Shown here piece after piece: positions 41,998-50,643 of a stretch of 64,000 nt of DNA (its first letter is position 1; the number at the start of each line of letters is the position of its first letter). Source of the DNA: Blastococcus carthaginiensis (GTDB lineage Bacteria > Actinomycetota > Actinomycetes > Mycobacteriales > Geodermatophilaceae); assembly GCF_030731085.1 (NCBI RefSeq), contig NZ_JASNFN010000013.1:62001-126000 (forward strand), written 5' to 3'. Both the position numbers and the translations under genes were made by a program. The notes under the pieces were generated by a model, which was not told where the DNA came from, did no database searches, and was given only the letters and a program-made list of their open reading frames with translations.

Positions 41998-43596
41998 GTG
42001 GCCGGTGCACCGGGTGCGCGGAGCAGGGACGGCGCGGGGGCGCCCCTGCTGGCGATGCACGGGATCGTCAAGACCTTCCCGGGCGTGCGGGCGCTCGACG
42101 GCGTCGACCTCGACGTCCGCGCCGGTGAGGTGCACTGCCTGCTCGGCCAGAACGGCGCGGGGAAGTCCACCCTGATCAAGGTGCTGGCCGGGGCGCACCA
42201 GCCCGACGGCGGGCGGATCGAGTGGCGGGGTGAGCCGGTCGCGCTGACCAACCCCCAGACGGCGATGAAGCACGGGATCGCCACCATCTACCAGGAGCTC
42301 GACCTGGTCGCCGGCCTCACCGTGGCCGACAACATCTTCCTCGGGCGCGAGCGCTCGCGGTTCGGCCTGGCCCGACCGGCGCCGGCGAACGAGGCCGCCG
42401 AGAAGTTGCTGACCCGACTCGGCCACCCGGAGATCCGGCCCACCGCCGAGGTCGGCTCGCTGCCCGCCGCTGCGCAGCAGATGGTCAGCATCGCCCGGGC
42501 GCTGTCCCAGGACGCGAAGCTGATCGTCATGGACGAGCCCTCGGCCGTCCTCGACAACGAAGAGGTCCAGCACCTGTTCGAGGTCATCCGCGACCTGACC
42601 CGCGACGGCGTCGCGGTCGTCTACATCTCGCACCGGCTGGAGGAGATCCGCGAGGTCGGCGACCGGATCACCGTGCTCAAGGACGGGCGCACCGTGGCCA
42701 CCGGGCTGCCGGTGCGCGACACCTCCACCCGCCAGGTGATCGAGCTGATGACCGGCCGCGACATCGAGTACGTCTTCCCCGACCGCCGCCCGGTCACCGC
42801 GGCGGAGCCGCTGCTCTCGGTCCGCGACCTCGAGCTGCACGGCACCTTCCGCGGGGTGTCCTTCGACGTGCGGCCGGGCGAGGTGGTCGGTCTCGCCGGC
42901 CTCGTCGGGTCGGGGCGGTCGGAGATCCTCGAGACGATCTACGGCGCGCGCAGGGCGACCGGCGGCACCGTCACCGTGGCGGGGAAGCGGCTGCGCCCGG
43001 GCCGCGTCGCCGCCGCCGTGTCGGCCGGGGTGGGGCTGGCACCCGAGGAGCGCAAGAGCCAGGCGCTGCTGCTGGGCGACGCCGTCTACCGCAACATCAG
43101 CATCGCCAGCCTGGCCCGTTTCGCCCGCGGCGGCTTCCTCTCCGGCAGCAGCGAGAAGGACGCCGCGCGGGAGCAGGTCCAGTCCCTCGACGTCCGCCCG
43201 GCCGACGTGACCCGCGAGGTGCGGACGCTCTCGGGCGGCAACCAGCAGAAGGTCGTGCTCGCCCGCTGGCTGCTGCGCGACTGCCGGGTGCTGCTCCTCG
43301 ACGAACCGACCCGCGGGGTGGACGTCGGTGCCCGTTCGGAGATCTACGCGCTGATCCGCGACCTGGCCGACCGCGGCGTTGCCGTCGTCGTGGTCTCCAG
43401 CGAGATCCCGGAGGTCCTCGGCCTCGCCGACCGGGTGCTGGTGATCTCCGACGGATCCGTCGTCGCCGAGCAGGCGGCCGACGCGCTCGACGAGCACGCC
43501 GTGCTCGACCTCGTCATGGAGGGGACGGTCGGCCCGCGCCCGCGCGGCGACCGGCACCAGGCCACCGCACAGCAGCACGAAGGGGACGTGGCATGA
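41998..43596 (+). CDS. sugar ABC transporter ATPase, CUT2 type (RbsA/MglA-like)
   Basis: A 532-residue double ATPase. First half: Walker A GQNGAGKST, signature replaced by LPAAAQQMVSIARAL, Walker B VMDEPSAVL. Second half: altered Walker A GLVGSGRSE, signature LSGGNQQKVVLARWL, Walker B LLLDEPTRGVD. Such asymmetry is normal for RbsA-type proteins. GTG 41998 follows CCGGAGG. Its stop overlaps the permease start. Confidence 0.93.
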   Translation: MAGAPGARSRDGAGAPLLAMHGIVKTFPGVRALDGVDLDVRAGEVHCLLGQNGAGKSTLIKVLAGAHQPDGGRIEWRGEPVALTNPQTAMKHGIATIYQELDLVAGLTVADNIFLGRERSRFGLARPAPANEAAEKLLTRLGHPEIRPTAEVGSLPAAAQQMVSIARALSQDAKLIVMDEPSAVLDNEEVQHLFEVIRDLTRDGVAVVYISHRLEEIREVGDRITVLKDGRTVATGLPVRDTSTRQVIELMTGRDIEYVFPDRRPVTAAEPLLSVRDLELHGTFRGVSFDVRPGEVVGLAGLVGSGRSEILETIYGARRATGGTVTVAGKRLRPGRVAAAVSAGVGLAPEERKSQALLLGDAVYRNISIASLARFARGGFLSGSSEKDAAREQVQSLDVRPADVTREVRTLSGGNQQKVVLARWLLRDCRVLLLDEPTRGVDVGARSEIYALIRDLADRGVAVVVVSSEIPEVLGLADRVLVISDGSVVAEQAADALDEHAVLDLVMEGTVGPRPRGDRHQATAQQHEGDVA

Positions 43597-44717
43597 CCGG
43601 CAGCACCGCGACGACCGGGGGAGCGGGCGCACCCGCGCCGTCGAAGGACCGCGCACCCGAGGAGGGCAACGGCAAGCGCCCCGGCTTCATGGCCGGGTCG
43701 GCGGGGCCCCTGGTCGGCCTGGTCGTGGCCTTCGGCCTGCTCTGCATCGTCGGCGCGGTCACCGCACCGGAACGGTTCGTGGACATCGACAACGTCCTGA
43801 CGATCCTCCGGCTGGCCGCCGTCATCGGCGTGGTCAGCGTCGGCATGACCTTCGTGATCATCGGCGGCGGCATCGACCTGTCGGTCGGCGCCCTGGTCGC
43901 GTTGTCGTCGGTGTGGGCGACCACGCTGGCCACCCAGCAGATGGCCGAGGACTTCCACTGGATCGTCATGGTGTTCACGGCGATCGCGGTGGGGGCCGGG
44001 GCGGGGCTGGTCAACGGGATCGTCATCGCCTACGGACGCCTGGTCGCCTTCATCGCGACCCTCGCCATGCTCGCCGCGGCGCGGGGTCTGGCCGAGATCA
44101 TCGCCAACCGCCGGACCCAGATCGTGCAGAACGAGGGCTTCCTCGACTTCTTCGGGGGCGATGTCCTGGGCGTGCCGTCCCTCGTGATCATCTGGGCCCT
44201 GGTGTCGGCCGGCGGCTGGGTCCTGCTCAACCGCACCACCTTCGGCCGGCACACCTTCGCCGTCGGCGGCAACGCCGAGGCCGCCCGGCTGGCCGGCATC
44301 CGCGTGCAGTGGCACACCCTGAAGCTCTACGTGCTGTCCGGCATCACCTGCGGCATCGCCGCGGTGATGCTGATGGCGCGGACGACGACCGGCACCTCGA
44401 CCCACGGCACCCTGCTGGAGCTGGAGGTGATCGCCGCCGTCGTCATCGGGGGCACCCTGCTCACCGGCGGCCGCGGCACGATCGTCGGCACCGTCCTGGG
44501 CGTGCTGATCTTCACCACGCTGGAGAACGTCTTCACGCTCAACAACCTGTCCAGCTCCATCCAGGCCGTCGCGCAGGGCGTGATCATCGTGCTCGCCGTC
44601 CTGCTGCAGATGCGGCTGGCCGAGGGGCGCGGCGGCGGCTCGGGCCGGCTGTCCCGCCTGCGCTCGGGCCGGGGCGGGCCCGCCGGCGACCGCCCCGGCA
44701 GCGGCTCCACCCCCTGA
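43593..44717 (+). CDS. sugar ABC transporter permease, CUT2 type (RbsC-like)
   Basis: 374 residues with eight to ten membrane helices, family landmarks VGMTFVIIGGGIDLSVGALV and FAVGGNAEAARLAGI, and VVIGGTLLTGGRGTIVGTVLG near the end. A 30-residue polar N-terminus and a Gly/Arg-rich C-terminal tail are extra. Forms the channel with the ATPase encoded just upstream (4-base overlap). Confidence 0.93.
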   Translation: MTGSTATTGGAGAPAPSKDRAPEEGNGKRPGFMAGSAGPLVGLVVAFGLLCIVGAVTAPERFVDIDNVLTILRLAAVIGVVSVGMTFVIIGGGIDLSVGALVALSSVWATTLATQQMAEDFHWIVMVFTAIAVGAGAGLVNGIVIAYGRLVAFIATLAMLAAARGLAEIIANRRTQIVQNEGFLDFFGGDVLGVPSLVIIWALVSAGGWVLLNRTTFGRHTFAVGGNAEAARLAGIRVQWHTLKLYVLSGITCGIAAVMLMARTTTGTSTHGTLLELEVIAAVVIGGTLLTGGRGTIVGTVLGVLIFTTLENVFTLNNLSSSIQAVAQGVIIVLAVLLQMRLAEGRGGGSGRLSRLRSGRGGPAGDRPGSGSTP

Positions 44718-44795
44718 TCCGACCCACCCGTCCACCCGCCCACCACCCACACCTGCCGGCGACCCGCCGGAGAAGGCACACCGAGGAGAGATTCC

Positions 44796-45854
44796 ATGTC
44801 TGCAGCGAGGCAGCGTCCCTACCGTCGCCTGATGTCCACCGCGGTCGCCCTGGCCGGCGCCGGCGTGCTCGTCGCCGGCTGCACCAGCAACGAGCCGGAG
44901 ACCTCCGCGTCGGAGGGCGGCGGCGGGGACGCGGTCGCCAGCTCGAACGACGAGACCGGCGAGACCGTCCGGATCGGCTTCTCGGCCCCGGCCGCCGACC
45001 ACGGCTGGATGGCGGGCATCACCGAGGCCGCCCGGGCCGAGGCGGAGAACTACGAGGACGTCGACCTGATCGTGGCGGAGGGCACCAACGACGTCAGCAC
45101 GCAGATCAGCCAGGTCGAGACCTTCATCAACGAGGGCGTCGACGCGATCGTGCTGCTGCCCTTCGACGGCGCCGCGATGACCCCGGTCGCGCTGCAGGCG
45201 ATGGAGGCCGGCATCCCGGTCATCAACGTCGACCGCGAGTTCAACAGCCCCTTCGCCGCCCGCGCCACCATCCTGGGTGACAACTACGGCATGGGCGTCT
45301 CCGCCGGCACCTACATCTGCGAGCAGGTCGGCGACAACCCCGACGCCGTCGTCGCCGAGATCGCCGGCATCGACTCGCTGCCCCTGACCCAGGACCGCAG
45401 CCAGGGCTTCGCCGACGCGCTGGCCGACTGCGGTCTCGACGTCGACAACCGCGTCGCGGCGAACTTCACGGTCGAGGGCGGCGAGGAGGCCGCGGCCAAC
45501 CTGCTGCAGGCCGCGCCGCAGATCGACGCCCTGTGGAACCACGACGACGACCAGGGCGTCGGCGTCCTGGCTGCCATCGAGAACGCCGGCCGCGACGAGT
45601 TCGTGATGGTCGGTGGCGCCGGGTCGGCGAACGCCATGCGCGAGATCCAGGAAGGTAACTCCGTCCTCCAGGCGACCGTCATCTACCCGCACACCCAGGC
45701 CGCCGACGGCATCGCGCTGGCGCGCCTGATCGCGCAGGGGAAGTCGCTCTCGGACCTGGTCTCGCCCGAGGTCCCGCGGGAGATCGTGCTCAACGCCCCC
45801 GTCGTCACCTCGGAGAACGTCGAGGACTACATCGACCGCGCGTTCGAGTCCTGA
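44796..45854 (+). CDS. sugar-binding lipoprotein of the CUT2 transporter
   Basis: A 352-residue periplasmic-binding-protein-like I lipoprotein (lipobox VLVAGC, Cys near 29). Core: VRIGFSAPAADHGWMAGITEAARAEA, ISQVETFINEGVDAIVLLPFDG, GIPVINVDREF, GAGSANAMREIQEGNSVLQATVIY. The ligand is a sugar or polyol of unknown identity. ATG 44796 with GAGGAGAG upstream. A strong hairpin follows 10 bases after the stop. Confidence 0.93.
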   Translation: MSAARQRPYRRLMSTAVALAGAGVLVAGCTSNEPETSASEGGGGDAVASSNDETGETVRIGFSAPAADHGWMAGITEAARAEAENYEDVDLIVAEGTNDVSTQISQVETFINEGVDAIVLLPFDGAAMTPVALQAMEAGIPVINVDREFNSPFAARATILGDNYGMGVSAGTYICEQVGDNPDAVVAEIAGIDSLPLTQDRSQGFADALADCGLDVDNRVAANFTVEGGEEAAANLLQAAPQIDALWNHDDDQGVGVLAAIENAGRDEFVMVGGAGSANAMREIQEGNSVLQATVIYPHTQAADGIALARLIAQGKSLSDLVSPEVPREIVLNAPVVTSENVEDYIDRAFES

Positions 45855-45863
45855 TCCGTCCAC

Positions 45864-45901
45864 GGTTCGGCAGGGGAGCGCTCGCGCTCCCCTGCCGAAC
45901 C
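45864..45901 (+). terminator. perfect 17-base hairpin inside the CUT2 operon
   Basis: GGTTCGGCAGGGGAGCG (45864-45880), loop CTCG, and its exact complement (45885-45901). No U-tract follows. It lies between the binding-protein gene and the dehydrogenase, so it may protect the transporter mRNA 3' end, act as a partial terminator, or both. Confidence 0.75.
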
Positions 45902-45922
45902 ACCCCCGCTCCGGAGTTGCAC

Positions 45923-47098
45923 ATGACCCCCACCCTAGGCATCGGGCTGATCGGCTACGCCTTCATGGGTGCCGCGCACTCGCACGCCTGGCGCACCGCC
46001 CCCCACTTCTTCGACCTCCCCCTGCGGCCGGAGCTGACCGTGCTGGCCGGGCGGGACTCCGCCAAGGTCACCGAGGCCGCCGGCAAGCTCGGCTGGCGCG
46101 GGACTGCGACCGACTGGCGCCGGGTGATCGAGCGCGAGGATGTCGACCTGGTCGACGTCTGCACGCCCGGGAACACCCACGCCGAGATCGCGATCGCCGC
46201 GCTGGAGGCCGGCAAGCACGTGCTCTGCGAGAAGCCGCTGGCCAACACCGTGGCCGAGGCCGAGGCCATGGCCGAGGCCGCGGCGAAGGCGGCAACCCGC
46301 GGCGTGCGGTCGATGGTCGGGTTCACCTACCGGCGGGTGCCGGCCATCGGGCTGGCCCGCAAGCTGGTCGCCGACGGCCGGCTCGGCCAGATCCGGCACG
46401 TGCGGGCGCAGTACCTGCAGGACTGGATCGCCGACCCGGCCGCGCCGATGTCGTGGCGGCTGGAGAAGGACAAGGCCGGCTCCGGGGCGCTGGGCGACAT
46501 CGGGGCGCACGTGGTGGACCTGACCCAGCACATCACCGGGCAGACGCTGACCGGGGTGAGCGCCACCCTGGAGACCTTCGTGACCGAGCGGCCGCTGCCG
46601 ACCGAGACCGGGAAGCTCGGCGGGGTCGGCGGCGCCGAGACCGGGCAGGTCACCGTCGATGACGCCGCGGTGTTCCTCGGCCGGTTCACCGGCGGGGCGC
46701 TGGGCGTCTTCGAGGCGACCCGCTTCGCCCTCGGCCGCAAGAACGGCATCCGGATCGAGATCAACGGCTCGGCCGGCAGCCTGGCCTTCGACTTCGAGGA
46801 CATGAACGTCCTGCAGTTCTTCGACGGCAGCGAGCCCGCGGAGACCGCCGGCTTCCGCCGCATCATCGTCACCGAACCCGAGCACCCCTACGTCGGTGCC
46901 TGGTGGCCGGCCGGTCACGGCCTGGGCTACGAGCACGGGTTCACCCACCAGGTCGTCGACCTGGTCACCGCCATCGCCGCCGGCGAGGACCCGACGCCGT
47001 CGTTCGCCGACGGCCTGCAGGTGCAGCGGGTGCTCGACGCCGTCGAACGCAGCGCCGCCGACAGCTCGCGCTGGACCCCGATCCGAGGAGAGAACTGA
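45923..47098 (+). CDS. Gfo/Idh/MocA family oxidoreductase
   Basis: A 391-residue NAD(P)-dependent sugar or polyol dehydrogenase. Rossmann start GIGLIGYAFMGAAHSHAW, VCTPGNTHAEIAIAALEAGKHVLCEKPLA with the catalytic Lys in the EKP motif, and GALGDIGAHVVDLTQHITG with Asp/His candidates. It probably oxidises the imported sugar (a 3-keto or inosose-type product). ATG 45923 follows CCGGAG. Its stop shares a base with the isomerase start (TGATG). Confidence 0.92.
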   Translation: MTPTLGIGLIGYAFMGAAHSHAWRTAPHFFDLPLRPELTVLAGRDSAKVTEAAGKLGWRGTATDWRRVIEREDVDLVDVCTPGNTHAEIAIAALEAGKHVLCEKPLANTVAEAEAMAEAAAKAATRGVRSMVGFTYRRVPAIGLARKLVADGRLGQIRHVRAQYLQDWIADPAAPMSWRLEKDKAGSGALGDIGAHVVDLTQHITGQTLTGVSATLETFVTERPLPTETGKLGGVGGAETGQVTVDDAAVFLGRFTGGALGVFEATRFALGRKNGIRIEINGSAGSLAFDFEDMNVLQFFDGSEPAETAGFRRIIVTEPEHPYVGAWWPAGHGLGYEHGFTHQVVDLVTAIAAGEDPTPSFADGLQVQRVLDAVERSAADSSRWTPIRGEN

Positions 47099-48105
47099 TG
47101 CCGCGCCCCGTCACCCTCTTCACCGGCCAGTGGGCCGACCTGCCCTTCGAGGAGATGTGCCGGCTGGCCTCCGGCTGGGGCTACGACGGCCTGGAGATCG
47201 CCTGCTGGGGCGACCACCTCGACGTCGAGCGCGCGGCGGAGGACGACTCCTACGTGGCCGACCGGCTCGGGCTGCTGGAGAAGCACGGCCTGAAGGTGTT
47301 CGCCATCTCCAACCACCTCAACGGCCAGGCCGTCTGCGACGACCCGATCGACGAGCGGCACCGCGGCATGGTGCACCCGCGAGTCTGGGGCGACGGTGAC
47401 CCTGAGGGCGTGCGGCAGCGGGCCGCCGAGGAGATGAAGCTGACCGCCCGCGCGGCGGCGAAGCTGGGCGTGAAGACCGTCGTCGGGTTCACCGGCTCCA
47501 AGATCTGGAAGACCGTGGCGATGTTCCCGCCGGTGCCCGAGTCGATGATCGAGGAGGGCTACCAGGACTTCGCCGACCGCTGGAACCCGATCCTCGACGT
47601 CTTCGACGAAGTGGGCGTGCGGTTCGCCCACGAGGTGCACCCGTCGGAGATCGCCTACGACTACTGGACGACGGTCCGCGCGATGGAGGCCATCGGCCAC
47701 CGGGAGGCCTTCGGGCTGAACTGGGACCCGTCGCACTTCGTGTGGCAGGACCTGGACCCGGTCAGCTTCATCTGGGACTTCAAGGACCGGATCTACCACG
47801 TCGACTGCAAGGACGCGAAGAAGCAGGTGGGCAACGGCCGCAACGGGCGGATGGGCTCGCACCTGCCCTGGGCCGACCCGCGGCGGGGCTGGGACTTCGT
47901 CTCCACCGGGCACGGGGACGTCCCGTGGGAGGCCTGCTTCCGGATGCTCAACACGATCGGCTACGACGGGCCGATCTCGATCGAGTGGGAGGACGCCGGC
48001 ATGGACCGCCTGCTCGGCGCGCCCGAGGCCCTGGAGTTCGTGCGCCGGCTGGCCTTCGACCCGCCGTCCGCGGCGTTCGACGCCGCCTTCTCCAGCGGCA
48101 GCTAG
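47098..48105 (+). CDS. sugar phosphate isomerase/epimerase family TIM-barrel protein
   Basis: 335 residues of the xylose-isomerase-like TIM-barrel family. Metal-site residues appear in FAHEVHPSEIAYD (Glu/His), GLNWDPSHFVWQ (Asp/His), YHVDCKDAKK (Asp) and SIEWEDAGMD (Glu). Likely isomerises or epimerises the product of the dehydrogenase encoded just before it. Cluster members with this composition handle inositol, levoglucosan or keto-sugars; the substrate here is not determined. Confidence 0.9.
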   Translation: MPRPVTLFTGQWADLPFEEMCRLASGWGYDGLEIACWGDHLDVERAAEDDSYVADRLGLLEKHGLKVFAISNHLNGQAVCDDPIDERHRGMVHPRVWGDGDPEGVRQRAAEEMKLTARAAAKLGVKTVVGFTGSKIWKTVAMFPPVPESMIEEGYQDFADRWNPILDVFDEVGVRFAHEVHPSEIAYDYWTTVRAMEAIGHREAFGLNWDPSHFVWQDLDPVSFIWDFKDRIYHVDCKDAKKQVGNGRNGRMGSHLPWADPRRGWDFVSTGHGDVPWEACFRMLNTIGYDGPISIEWEDAGMDRLLGAPEALEFVRRLAFDPPSAAFDAAFSSGS

Positions 48106-49957
48106 CGCACCGGGGCGGCCCGAGACGTCCGGCCGCGCCCCCGGTGGCACGGTGCCGACTCGTCGTCATGTCGTCCGGCTGACATGGCGACGAGTCGACA
48201 TCCCGCCGGGCCGCCCGCTCCACGATCAGGTGACCTGATCGTGGAGCGTCCTCCCTCACCGCGGACGGTCGGGGAGGACGCTCCCCGGGGGGGGCGGGGG
48301 GTGAGCGACTCCGGCGTGCGAGCGCGGCCCCGCCGGCGGCGACGGCCGCCGCGCCGCCGGCGACCCAGCGGCGGTAGGGGTGGGGCTCCAGGATGCGGCG
48401 GGCGCACAGCGACCCGGAGACGCCGTTGGTGCCGCCGCCGGGCCAGGTGGCGGCACCGACGAGGTAGAGGCCCTCGATCGGCATCTCGTAGGTGGAGGCG
48501 CCGGGCCACGGGCGGAAGAAGAAGTTCTGCCACAGGTGGTGGCTGCCCGAGACGCTGTCGCCGCCCACCAGGTTCGGGTTGGACCGTTCGAGGTCCAGCG
48601 GAGAGAGCACCGTCCGCGCCAGCACGCTGTCCCGCGCACCCGGCGCGTACTCCTCCAGCTTCGCCAGCACCCGATCGGCCACCGGCTCCCTGGCCTCGTC
48701 CCAGTGGGTGGCGGTGATCTCCCCGGCCGCGTCGCCACGGATCTCCGACGGGAGCATCCGCACCTGGACCCACACCACCTGCCGGTCGTCGGGGGAGCGG
48801 GTCGGGTCGACCTGCGAGGTCTGCCCGACGATGAGCAGCGGGCTGTCGGGCAGCTGCCCCGCCAGGGCCTGCTGGTAGGTGCGTGCCAGGTCGTCGACGT
48901 AGGGCGCGACGTGCACGTAGGCGAACCGGGACAGCTCCTCCTCGGCCTGCCACTGCAGCGGCCGGTCCAGCGCGAGGTGCACGACCATCGTGCCCGGCCC
49001 GTACCGGTAGCGCTCGGCCCGCGTGCGGGTGGTGTCGCTGACCGCGGGATCGTCGCGCAGCAGGTCCCCGAAGAGCTGGGTCGGCGTGGTGCCGGCGACC
49101 ACGGTGCGGCGCACCCGGATCTCCTCGCCATCGCCGAGGCGCACCCCGGTGACGCGGTCGCCGTCGGTGAGCACGCGGGTGACCGGGCTGCCGGTGCGCA
49201 CCTCGCCACCGGCCTCGCGCACCAGGGCGGCCAGCGCCTCGGGCAGGCGGGAGATGCCGCCCTCGGCCACGGCGATGCCCTGCTCCATGTCGGTGAAGGT
49301 CTCGAGGAAGGGGAACATGGCCCCGCCGGAAACGTCGGGGCCGTAGTCCAGGTGCATGCCCCACGTGGCGATGAGCGCCTTGGCCTCCGGGGTCTCGAAC
49401 CAGGTGTCGCCCAGCTCGCGGGTCGAGGCCGACAGGGTCCGCAGCAGCTCCAGCGTGTCGAACACCCCGGCCGCCCGTGCTCCCTTGGCGAGGCCGGCGA
49501 GCGCGCGCAGGCTCGGCAGCGACGTGGAGTACAGCGGCATCAGGGCTTTCATGAACATGCCGTAGCGCTCGTGCAGCCCCCGCCAGCCGGCGAGGTCGCG
49601 GGCGCTGTGCTCGCCGAGCAGCCGTTCGGTGCGCTCGACGTCCGAGTAGACCCGCAGGCTGCGCCCGTCGGGGAAGACGTTGCTGTAGGAGCGCTCGCTC
49701 ACCGCCGGCCGGAAGCCGTGCCGGGCGAGGTCGTCACCGAACTCCTGGAACGCCGGGCTGGCGAGGAAGAGGTTGATGTTCGTCGCGTAGAGGTCGTGCA
49801 CCAGCCCCGGCTGCGTGACCTCGCCGCTGCGGGTCGCGCCGCCGATCTCGTCGTTGCGTTCGGCCACGAGCACGTCCCAGCCGGCGCGGGCGAGCGAGAC
49901 GGCGGTGATCAGGGCGTTGTGGCCGGAGCCGATGACGACGGCGTCGACGGTGCGCAC
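47948..49957 (-). CDS. phytoene-dehydrogenase-like FAD oxidoreductase with run-on C-terminus
   Basis: Residues 1 to about 545 are a normal FAD-dependent oxidoreductase of the phytoene desaturase/CrtI superfamily: AVVIGSGHNALITAVSLARAG, AERNDEIGGATRS, AVAEGGISRLPEALAALV, and C-terminal LYLVGAATWPGGGTNGVSGSL. Probable catalysis is desaturation or oxidation of an isoprenoid-like substrate. After AALARRSRS the frame continues about 120 residues through a G8/G6 homopolymer tract, the hairpin-palindrome element and antisense to the isomerase gene. The natural stop is probably near 48300; a one-base slip there would end translation at 48256. GTG 49957 follows GAGGAAG. Confidence 0.8.
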   Translation of the reverse strand: MRTVDAVVIGSGHNALITAVSLARAGWDVLVAERNDEIGGATRSGEVTQPGLVHDLYATNINLFLASPAFQEFGDDLARHGFRPAVSERSYSNVFPDGRSLRVYSDVERTERLLGEHSARDLAGWRGLHERYGMFMKALMPLYSTSLPSLRALAGLAKGARAAGVFDTLELLRTLSASTRELGDTWFETPEAKALIATWGMHLDYGPDVSGGAMFPFLETFTDMEQGIAVAEGGISRLPEALAALVREAGGEVRTGSPVTRVLTDGDRVTGVRLGDGEEIRVRRTVVAGTTPTQLFGDLLRDDPAVSDTTRTRAERYRYGPGTMVVHLALDRPLQWQAEEELSRFAYVHVAPYVDDLARTYQQALAGQLPDSPLLIVGQTSQVDPTRSPDDRQVVWVQVRMLPSEIRGDAAGEITATHWDEAREPVADRVLAKLEEYAPGARDSVLARTVLSPLDLERSNPNLVGGDSVSGSHHLWQNFFFRPWPGASTYEMPIEGLYLVGAATWPGGGTNGVSGSLCARRILEPHPYRRWVAGGAAAVAAGGAALARRSRSPPAPPGERPPRPSAVREDAPRSGHLIVERAARRDVDSSPCQPDDMTTSRHRATGGAAGRLGPPRCASCRWRRRRRTPRTAGRRPAGARTPGPRARRAGGPCRRPPTRSRSARRSRSC
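48157..48196 (+). terminator. 16-base hairpin after the isomerase gene
   Basis: GACTCGTCGTCATGTC (48157-48172), 8-base loop, GACATGGCGACGAGTC (48181-48196). The single non-complementary position is a G-U pair in RNA. It precedes the palindrome at 48218 on the isomerase side and probably terminates the CUT2 operon. Confidence 0.6.
48218..48284 (-). repeat. covarying hairpin-palindrome element, copy B
   Basis: On the reverse strand a stem GGAGCGTCCTCCC (48284-48272) pairs with GGGAGGACGCTCC (48255-48243), followed by the palindrome CTCCACGATCAGG-TGA-CCTGATCGTGGAG (48218-48246), which here has 13-base arms. It is the same order of parts as copies A and C, in opposite orientation, between converging genes. 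The last bases of the stem and the palindrome arm overlap. Confidence 0.75.
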
Positions 49958-50005
49958 GGGCGCTTCCTCTCGGTCGGTGGCGGTCCAGGTGCCGGAGGCA
50001 GGACG

Positions 50006-50215
50006 TCACCAGCATCGGGCACCCGGCCCGGGACTGCCCAGCAACGAGGGGCACCGATGCGAGCGAGGCACCGGCGTCATCCGTTCGTCATGTGCGGATC
50101 CGGCGACGTCGATCCAGAACAGGTAGCCGGCGGTCAACGCGCCGAAGACGATGTGCGCCCGGCGTCGCCCCCGGTGCCCAGCCGGGAGAGCGTGGCGACA
50201 CCGGCGACGCCCACC
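50006..50215 (-). pseudogene. possible fragment of a membrane-protein gene
   Basis: Two short stretches in different reverse frames look protein-like: ETVGVAGVATLSRLGTGGDAGR, then AHIVFGALTAGYLFWIDVAG. No start or full-length frame joins them. It may be the end of a decayed small membrane protein upstream of the oxidoreductase. The rest of 49958-50235 holds that gene's leader and nothing else I can support. Confidence 0.3.
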
Positions 50216-50235
50216 GTCTCCCGCGGCGGTCCTCC

Positions 50236-50643
50236 TCAGCGGCGGTGTGCAGTCAGCACGGCGAGCGCACCGAGCACGACGGTGCCCGCGGCCTCCACCC
50301 AGAGCGACTCCCACCACAGCTGGGCGGCGGTCGTCTCCTGGAAGCCGAAGAGCCCCACCGTGGTCGACAGCAGCAGCGCGGCCAGGGTGCCGAGGCACAG
50401 CAGGCCCCCGGCGGCGGCGGCCCAGGGCAGCAGCCGCCGGGGGGCGACGGCCACGGCCAGTGCGCCGCCGAGAGCGAGCACTGTGTCGAGAGCGAACGCC
50501 GGGCCGATGACGTCGATGTCGCGGTAGCCCTGCTGCCACAGGTAGCCGTGGATCACCGCCACCCCGAGCAGCAGCGCGACGCCGAGGATGCGCAGCACGA
50601 GCACGGTAGGGGAGGACCGCCGGGCGGTCGGGCCGGCGACCAT
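50236..50643 (-). CDS. four-helix membrane protein paired with cupredoxin (copy 2)
   Basis: A 135-residue paralogue of the protein at 37504. It shares YLWQQGYRDIDVIGPAFALD and LLLSTTVGLFGFQETTAAQLWWE with that copy and has the same four membrane helices. The ATG shares one base with the cupredoxin stop (TGATG). Unknown function, probably linked to the copper protein. Confidence 0.8.
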   Translation of the reverse strand: MVAGPTARRSSPTVLVLRILGVALLLGVAVIHGYLWQQGYRDIDVIGPAFALDTVLALGGALAVAVAPRRLLPWAAAAGGLLCLGTLAALLLSTTVGLFGFQETTAAQLWWESLWVEAAGTVVLGALAVLTAHRR

